32,500 nucleotides of DNA from NCBI RefSeq assembly GCF_964340395.1, contig NC_135550.1, forward strand, positions 16,241,984 to 16,274,483, read 5' to 3'. The translations under genes were made by a program, and so were the position numbers. This DNA is from Glandiceps talaboti. Its lineage: Eukaryota; Hemichordata; Enteropneusta; Spengelidae. A model generated the notes under the pieces. That model was not told the origin of the DNA. It saw nothing but the letters and a program-made list of their open reading frames with translations, and did not search any database. Positions 1 to 8,500 of this stretch are shown here, piece by piece; position 1 is the first letter of the stretch, and each line of letters begins with the position of its first letter.

Positions 1-1153
1 CCACCTACGGATAATATTGACGGGTCCACTAATTAACTGATACGTTGTCTTTTTTTTAAGAACTAATTTACCAACCTTTGGCGAATATATCTTTGGTTAC
101 TTGAAGAAAAAAAAATTAGGTGTAGGTTTGAATCATAATAAGTTATTAACGTAAACATACAAATTTTGAGACGATAAAAGATGTGTACATCAGTAGAAAA
201 TAAAACACTCTTTTTTACGAGACTTACCAAAACAACAGAATATACCGACTTTTGCAGATTGCTTTTTTGGGAGAAAAAGTGAATCAACCAGTGAGGGCGC
301 TTGCCTTCAAGTTTGCTGTGGTACGATCACCCACCTGTCAGTGAACGTTCTTGTGTAACTCCTCGATCAAAGGAGATCATCAGCGTCGACGTCTTCTGAA
401 ATTTCTAACACAAAGACCTCCGTTAACGGTTGTCATTGTAAACAGTCAGCAGTACAACTTTCAATAAAGTTTTATCTTCCGGTCTCGCCTAAACAACTCA
501 GGCATAGAAACAAATTGTTTGTGCCGGTTACCCGACCCACCTAGTTTTTCACTGCCGGCTTAAACTTTTGTTTTTACATATTCGAGAAAAAATAATAAAA
601 TCGTGAAAATTGAGTGGTCTCACCAGAAACAGTGGATGCGTAAACTGGCATCAATATAAAAAGACAATATAAAACTGTTCTTCCAATCTGTAATGGCTGT
701 ACTTCTCATGAGAAGAAATCAATAATAACACAGAGACCATATGGAAAACAACGGAAAACATAACTACCTGAACTAGGCACACATATGAAAAAATATACAT
801 ATTTCATTAAAAAATCTACCTACCCCACCTATTCTAAAAGTGGGCGTAATAGGAACCACACAATTGTTTATGTTAGGCTTTGTATTTGTGAAACCAACCG
901 AAATTTGTTAGGGTCCAGTAAAGCTTGAAAAAAAAGCTCACAAAAAGTATAAATGCAATCGAAACAAGAAATGTCAGCTTGATTGTAACTGTACTGTATG
1001 TATTCATGTGTCTTAAATATCGTGACTCTGAGTACAGTTTACTGACCCTTCAATCAAAGTAGGACATAATATAGTCAAAATATGGAATTTACTAAAATTA
1101 CAAATATGTCATCGTTAACAATTACAAATGTTGAAATCACTTTCCCGCTTCAG
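1..1153 (+). other. Non-coding, presumed intron of gene A
   Basis: No exon could be recognised. The flytrap sequence that should precede exon a was not found in any frame. It contains one copy of a dispersed repeat on the minus strand (about 500-586) and a weak partial copy at about 820-880. Confidence 0.5.
500..586 (-). repeat. Dispersed repeat family R1, copy 1
   Basis: Read on the minus strand it gives CTCGAATATGT, then GTTTAAGCCGGCAGTGAAAA, ACTAGGTGGGTCGGGTAACC and a tail with TTTCTATGCC. This aligns along about 85 bp with 3970-4060 and along about 70 bp with 27319-27390. No coding potential is seen. Probably a SINE or MITE fragment of unknown name. Confidence 0.8.
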
Positions 1154-1387
1154 ACTGCCGCCGAATACGAGACACAGTATCAAAGTTACGCTACCAACAA
1201 TGGGTTTCTCACATCTCCATACCACCCGTTGGGATATGACGCCATGTGGGCAATTGGTCTAGCTCTCAATCAGTCCATCCATGGCCTTCCGGATAGCAAA
1301 CGTTTAGAAGACTTCTCTTATGAAGATCCGAGTATCGCCGAAAAATTCGCTGAGAAATTCGAAAGTATGGTTTTCGAAGGCGTTTCA
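1154..1387 (+). CDS. GABA-B-like receptor gene A, exon a (flytrap lobe 2)
   Basis: 78 codons, phase 0 at both ends. The acceptor is a pyrimidine stretch ending CGCTTCAG, and the donor is GTGAGT at 1388. It carries the family hallmark GYDAMWAIGLALNQS, an aromatic/acidic loop RLEDFSYED, and FEGVS at the end, where relatives read FEGVSG followed by a beta strand. NQS is a possible N-glycosylation site. The open frame runs on at both ends (1082-1423), but the flanking residues have no family likeness, so the splice borders were preferred. Earlier exons were not found in 1-1153. Confidence 0.9.
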
Positions 1388-4300
1388 GTGAGTGGGCGCC
1401 GTTTTGCAATTTTTAGATTTTGATAGTAGACAAAGTTAGGGGCGAGATCAATAGTTCAATGTAGGATTAAAAAACAGTAAGTTCTTTTAAGGGGGTGGGG
1501 TGAGCTAATTTACTTCTCCTCCTACAAAGTCGATTTTACTTTTAATGGGGTTTGGTCCCCCCCAAATTCAAATATTTCTTTTAAAAATGGCAAGTTGAGA
1601 AATGGAAGAATTCTAGCTATAGTAAATGCTATAGAAAATTTATCCTATATTGAACTATTGATCTCACCCGTTAGTTGGCTATCACTGTGTAACTTTGTCA
1701 GAAATGTATTGCATGCCTACATTCCAGTCTTCTGCGTAATACCAGCATTAGGTATAAATAATACAGCTTGGACAAATGTTTATAGATGTTACAGTGGATT
1801 TTAAAATACCGTGGCTCTCTTTGAAATCAATGACAAACTAAACATGCTACCCTTTAAGATAGCAATATTGAATGAATACAATTTCTTGCAACATCTTGTC
1901 TAAATGCAATGAACTGACGTGCCACCATGCGGGCATCAAATGCATACGTCAAAACATTGGCGCCGGCGTGTCTGCGTCTCGTTGCACTATGATTACCTTG
2001 GTTGAAAAGGTTTACTTCATTATATTATGAAGTAAACCTTTTAGCAATAAATCGCCATCTTGCTATTTGAGTATAGCATGTGCAGTTTCTGATTGATTTC
2101 TTGGTGATTGTATCAAACTGAACGGTATTTTGAAATCCGCTGTCGCTACTACCAAACCGGAAAAAAACTACATAGTTTCTCATTGATGTTTAATAGGCAG
2201 CATGGTGATTTTTAAATGTCACACAACATTTTATACTACGAATTACACAAACAAGACTTAAAGGCACTGATAGCATGCAAGCACACGAAATGTTACATTT
2301 TATCTCAAATAAAGTTTTGTGTCTGAATCGTCCTTGTTTTATCCCACGGTGATCTTCATTTGTGTTGACAGTGACATAAAATGTATCAATGTATATGCTT
2401 GCGCTGTCAGTGTCTGTTTTCTGTCATTCGTAACAAAAACCTTGTGTGAGACGTGAAAGACATTGTGCTATACCTAATTCAAACTCTATGGTCACTCCCT
2501 TGTGGTAGGAACAGTCAAAATAACGAGTGGTCGTCACGTGCTTTCGCGCTTTACGGCCTTCGCATTCGACGTTCAAACATTGTGTTGATTGCCTTTCCTT
2601 GAACCCATCAGATAAAATATCATGAATCATGAATAGAAAATCGTAAAAGATACTATCTCTAAATGTGAAGAAATGGCTTCCGATTCATCCATATTCATAA
2701 TTTGTTTTGCTCACAGGGGTCTGTGATGTTTACAGAGACCGGGGATCGCCTAGGGCTAACAGTTGTTAGGCAGCTCAAAGGTACTATGGTGAATTCTATC
2801 AAATACTATTAACATGAATAGCGTCGATTGCTATGCATGCATTATCCAGGAGGTCAACTAATAACATTTGTAACGATCACGATCTTGTGCTTGTGCTAAA
2901 AGTATGTATGTATGTATGTATGTATGTATGTATGTATGTATGTATGTATGTATGTATGTGTGTGTATGTATGTATGTATGTATGTGTGTGTATGTATGTA
3001 TGTATGTATGTATGTATGTATGTGTATGTATGTATGTATGTATGTATGTATGTATGTATGTATGTATGTATGTATGCATGTATGTGGTTATGTATGTATG
3101 TATGTATGTATGTATGTATGTATGTATGTATGTATGTATGTATGTGTGTATGTGTGTATGTATGTATGTATGTATGTATGTATGTATGTATGTATATATG
3201 TATGTATGTATGTAAATAGCTGATCGAGCTAACGAAATTAAAGGTAAAGCAGTTAAAAGAAATATAATCTTTACCTTACAGATGGTACATTGGATATGAA
3301 AGGTTACCATGATTTTAAACAAGACGACTTCATTTGGACAACAGACATAGACTGGCAAGGTATATTGCCATCAATAGATAAGTGCCAAACTATATTATTG
3401 TAGTTTTAGGTCAATACAGGGTTGATAATTTACAATTGTACCATGTACATGCAAATTGTCATGTGACAACTATAGATCCCTGTATAATTAATGAAAGGGA
3501 GACGCTTACCAAATAGCAAAGGGACATGCAGAATTTACATAAACTGATTGGCTTAGAGTACGAGTTCACTTTTCACACAAAAATATAATATTGTATTAAA
3601 TATATATGCAGAATGAAATTATTATTGCTTTTCTATTGTTTTAATTAGTTCATTTTTCTTCTTGAAACTTAACGCAAATGTTAGACAGACTTTTTATTGT
3701 ATATCATGCCTTGAAATACAAAGACGTGCTGTGAGCAGGACGCAGTGCATTATTGTCTAGAGGCTTTCCGTTGTGTGTGAATCAGAAGATACCTCAACCA
3801 CACGTCTAGAACAATGACGAGCTGGGATAAAAACAAAGCCACCCACACTGTCATTAAAATCATGTCTTTGGATCAGAAGAACAGTTTTATATTGTCTTTT
3901 TAAGTTGATCTCAGATTCTACATCCAATATTTCTGGCGACACTTCACAATTTTCGTGTGTTTTTTTTTACTCGAATATGTACAAAAAAAAAAGTTTAGAG
4001 TAGGCAGTGAAAAACTAGCCGGGTTCGGGTAACTGGAACCAAACGATTTTGTTAGGCCTAATAAATCACAGAATACTGCCCAATATAGTGTTTATCGTTG
4101 GCAGTTACATAATGCATGTCCAAATATGGTACATTTGTCATATCAGGACGCTACTTAATACACTGTTTCCGTCATTCTAACAGTTGGGGTTTACTCAGTT
4201 GCATGAACAACTTTCGGTTCATAATTTCTGGTTGTGCTAGACGTTGGATTTAAAACCACGGATAGCCTTTACACTGTATTCGTTAATAACAGGAGGAGAT

Positions 4301-4884
4301 ACTAGAACACCGATAGACATTACGGAAACGTAAAGTTTTAAAAAGTTACTACCTTATCATTTTTGTCTTGCTAATATTGGATATTTTTTTGTAACTCCAT
4401 GCTTAGGTGACATGGTGCCAAAGGATGAAGGTTTGGTAGAAATACGACCAGTTCATCTAAGCCCATGGCTCTTCTACGTCATTCTTGTATTGGTATTTTT
4501 AGCTGTTGCGATGGCCATTTCTTTCCTTATATTCAACGTAATTTACCGTGATCGGAGGTGAGAATCGATATATAATGTTGATATTGATCATGACATGTCA
4601 AATGCATAACAATAGTGTTTTTTTATGAAGAATGTATTCTATTACACTTAAATTGTTTATATGACAAAAACACAGATACGGCCACAAAATGACATTGTCA
4701 TACACACGCAGATAACAGAGTAGTACATACATGCATGCATGCATGCATGCATACATACATACATACATACATACATACATACATACACATACATACATAC
4801 ATACATACATACATACATACATACATACATACATACATACATACATAGACATAGACAGGCGGACAGAGATGGACATACATATTC

Positions 4885-4970
<86 letters not shown>

Positions 4971-5507
4971 CAAGACAAGACAAGACAAGACAAATAGACA
5001 TAGAGGCACATATATATTAAGTTTATACAATTTACTCTACCTCCCAGATACATTAAGATGTCAAGTCCCAGTATGAATAATTTGACGGCAGTGGGTGGCA
5101 TAATTTGTTACATTTCTGCGATATTAGTTGGTTTGGACAGTTTTGTGTCGGTGCCTCATAAAGCTGGAATTTGTGCGGTAAGAAGAACAAGCTCGACGTT
5201 ATAACATTATACTAGTATTCATAACACCCGTAATGATGCAAACAAATGATAATTATAACACGGAACAAGCAATTGCGCATGGGGTGAAGCTTTGAATATT
5301 AAATCACAAACATAACATAATAGATTACAAAAGCACGTGTTTGGTTTGCATATATGAGTTAGTCTGAGAGTATCAAGTATTTTACTAACATCATTGTACA
5401 AATCATGTCAGTAACGACACGTGTTAATACTTTTAAGGGATAATTATACACTATATTACAAAATGTTGATGTTTGCGATCAACGTACACTTGTACGTTTT
5501 GACTTGA

Positions 5508-5589
<82 letters not shown>

Positions 5590-8500
5590 TGACTTTCATT
5601 TACACTTGACCTTGTTGTTTTCTTCTCATGTCGTAAGATTTAAGTTCATTACTTAAAAGCGCGAGCACACATTGCTTTAAAGCATGCCTCTTAGCAAAAT
5701 CCATCTCCTATTATTGTATTCCCTATTCCCTTTTTTTCAGACACGTTCCTGTCTTCTTTCCATCGGTTTCACTATTGGATTCGGGGCTATGTTCAGTAAA
5801 ACATGGCGAGTGCACAAGATTTTCACCAATAAGAAGACGAAGTCTATAGTGAGTAAAAACCAGTATGCGTCATCCCTCGATAAGCTTATTTGAATGTCTG
5901 GATGACGGGGATTTAAAATGGCCTACACAAATCTATTCACTGTGCAACACCATGAATCGTTCTTTCACTGACAAACCAGATTAATTATATTTGAAGAGGA
6001 CAGTATTATGTCGTTAAAATTGTCTTGTGTTTGCACCACTATATATATAAAACACATTTGTCCTACAATCCGTGAAGTTCATTCTTTGATTTAAACACAT
6101 GCACAAGTTTGTGTGTCATGGTCCATCACATCGATCATAGTTCTCTTACTATTAATGGTCATGTTTCAAATTTTACGTAAACAGCGAATTATGGACAAAC
6201 ACTTGTTTGGTGTCATTTTGTCCCTCCTTGTGATCGACGTTATTATTTTGATGTTGTGGACTATCATTGACCCTCCGATTGTCAAGGTTCTGGAATTTCC
6301 AAGTCAGGTGTGTATTATTATTTGTTATTTACGTATTTATTATTTTACATTTTTGATATTTTAATAATTTGTTATAGTTACTGAAGTTTAGCATTCTGAA
6401 GATAAATTAAAACAGCCTAGAACCGGAACGACAGTGCTTTGGATAGTTCAATGTTACACAAGTTGATTGCTAAAGTATTTGCATTTCAGACTGTGACGGA
6501 AATGTGTGTAGATAAAACTTTAAAACTAAAGATTGCAGTTTTCTCTGTGTTTCTCTTCCTATAATAAAATATTCTGACGAACTTTTTATTTCATTCACAG
6601 CCAGCTCCAAATGGGGAAGATCTGTTGATTATTCCGGTTGTTGAAGAATGTTCATTTAAATATCAGAATATTTGGCATGCTTTACTGTTTGGCTACAAAG
6701 GAATCATTCTACTATTTGGAGTATTTCTCGCGTGGGAGACAAGAAAGGTAAAATTTATAGAAAATATTTTCGTGAATAGAGTAAAAGAAAACAGTCACGA
6801 AGTGTTGGATCCCGGGGAGTGGAGAAGAGGCTAGATGACTACAGTAGGATAACGACAATAACCAGACAAATAATAAAAACGTGGACATTTTTTGACAGCA
6901 AGTATTTTAAAAAAAGGACTGCTTAGTATACTTTGGTGCGTAATACATTCAAATCTAATATGAAGAAATGTTCTGAAATACATGTTCAATGGCACAAAAA
7001 TGGTCAGGCCTAATCGAATGTTTGTTTGAACTTATCGGTCGTCAGTTTACACTTGAAAATGTGAAGATTGTCGCATGATGGCAATTTCAATGCGTATCAA
7101 ACCCTCTCTTGCGAACGGTTACGTCTCTTGATATGATCCAAATAGATTGATTTCCAATCGTTTCACATCGTGCATTTCAATATTGCCTGTCGAATGTCTG
7201 CCGAATCGAATTTCTAAATAAAGTTCGTGATATTGTGCGAAGAAGTGTGTATATTATCTGAATGTGTCTATATTTTATACAGGTGCACTATCCTCAATTG
7301 AATGATTCTCGCTACATCGGTTTTGCTGTCTACAACGTAACTGTCATGTGTTGCATTGGGGTACCTACCACTATGTTGTTGAATCCAATGCAGAAAGATC
7401 TACACTTCACAATCAGTACATTGTGCATCATATTCTGTACAACTTTGACCCTTTGCATCGTGTTTGCACCAAAGGTAAGAACGACGTAACTGTCAACAAG
7501 CACATTTCCTTTGCATTGCAAATGATGAGAGTTAATTACATACCGCCGGAAACCTGTAAAGTATCTCTAGATTGTATTTATCTGGCTTTCCGCTTTAAAA
7601 GATGTAATTGTTACATATATAGTATAGCCATTCTGTGCATTCAAGAACTATTTAGCGGTACTTTGCTTTGATGGGTAGGTCTTATTTTGGCGATTCACAT
7701 ATGCCGTAGGGGGCCCACCTGCTCAATCTGATTAAAATCCGATGTATTGTATACACTTCGCGATTTCTTTTTGGCTGTTGCGTTTACTGTCGCTCGTTCT
7801 TTAGTGAGCGCTCGTTGCATACATCTGACACAATACCATAGGCGACCCCGTACCAAAGCTCGTACTTACGAGTAGCCAATCAGAATCCGTCTTACAATGT
7901 ACACTCAACGTTCGAAAGTGAAAGAAAAAAAACCACCAAACAATAACGATAACATCTTTATCTGCCCTCTGTGCTCGTGCTCTTTTTTGGAACAGAGCGC
8001 TCTGAAGTACTGTACTGGTACGTTTCGGTGCACTTCGCGTTCTCATTTGTTGAGTGATTCACTCAGCGCCGAGATTTTGTACAGGAACGCCTATGGTCTT
8101 GTGTCAGATGTATGTAACAAGCACTAAAGAACAAACAAGCACTAAAGAACAAACGACAGTAAACGTAACGGCCAAAAAGAAATCGCGAAGTGTGCCGATT
8201 TTATACAAATTGCCACCGGCCATGCTACCAAAGCCTAGCCAGTTAATAGGACGCTCAGGACAGAAGGCACAATTAAAATAATGCAGTCTGAAAGTCAACG
8301 ACTCTATACGGCTAGGCCTTTGTTTCCTAGTACACATTCCTTTCCAATGTAGAACGTTGATCAATTTTCCCTTAGAGCTCCCCCATGTTCAGCTATTTTG
8401 CATGAGAACACTGGAAATACTCCACCGTTCCTACAACTCTTGGAAGTTGATTATTTGCTTATAAAGTCAGAGTGCATTTGAAGGATTAAACTTTATCTCC

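Noticed and set aside
2833-3358. Overlapping frames of Met-Tyr-Val-Cys or Ile-His-Thr-Tyr repeats
   Set aside because: They are translations of the (TATG)n array; open in several frames and on both strands at once, which is a property of the repeat and not of a gene.
4598-5101. Six overlapping frames with Cys-Leu-Ser-Val or Asp-Arg-Gln-Thr repeats
   Set aside because: Products of the compound ACAT/ACAG microsatellite; only the part after 5048 on the plus strand is coding, in a different frame (exon e).
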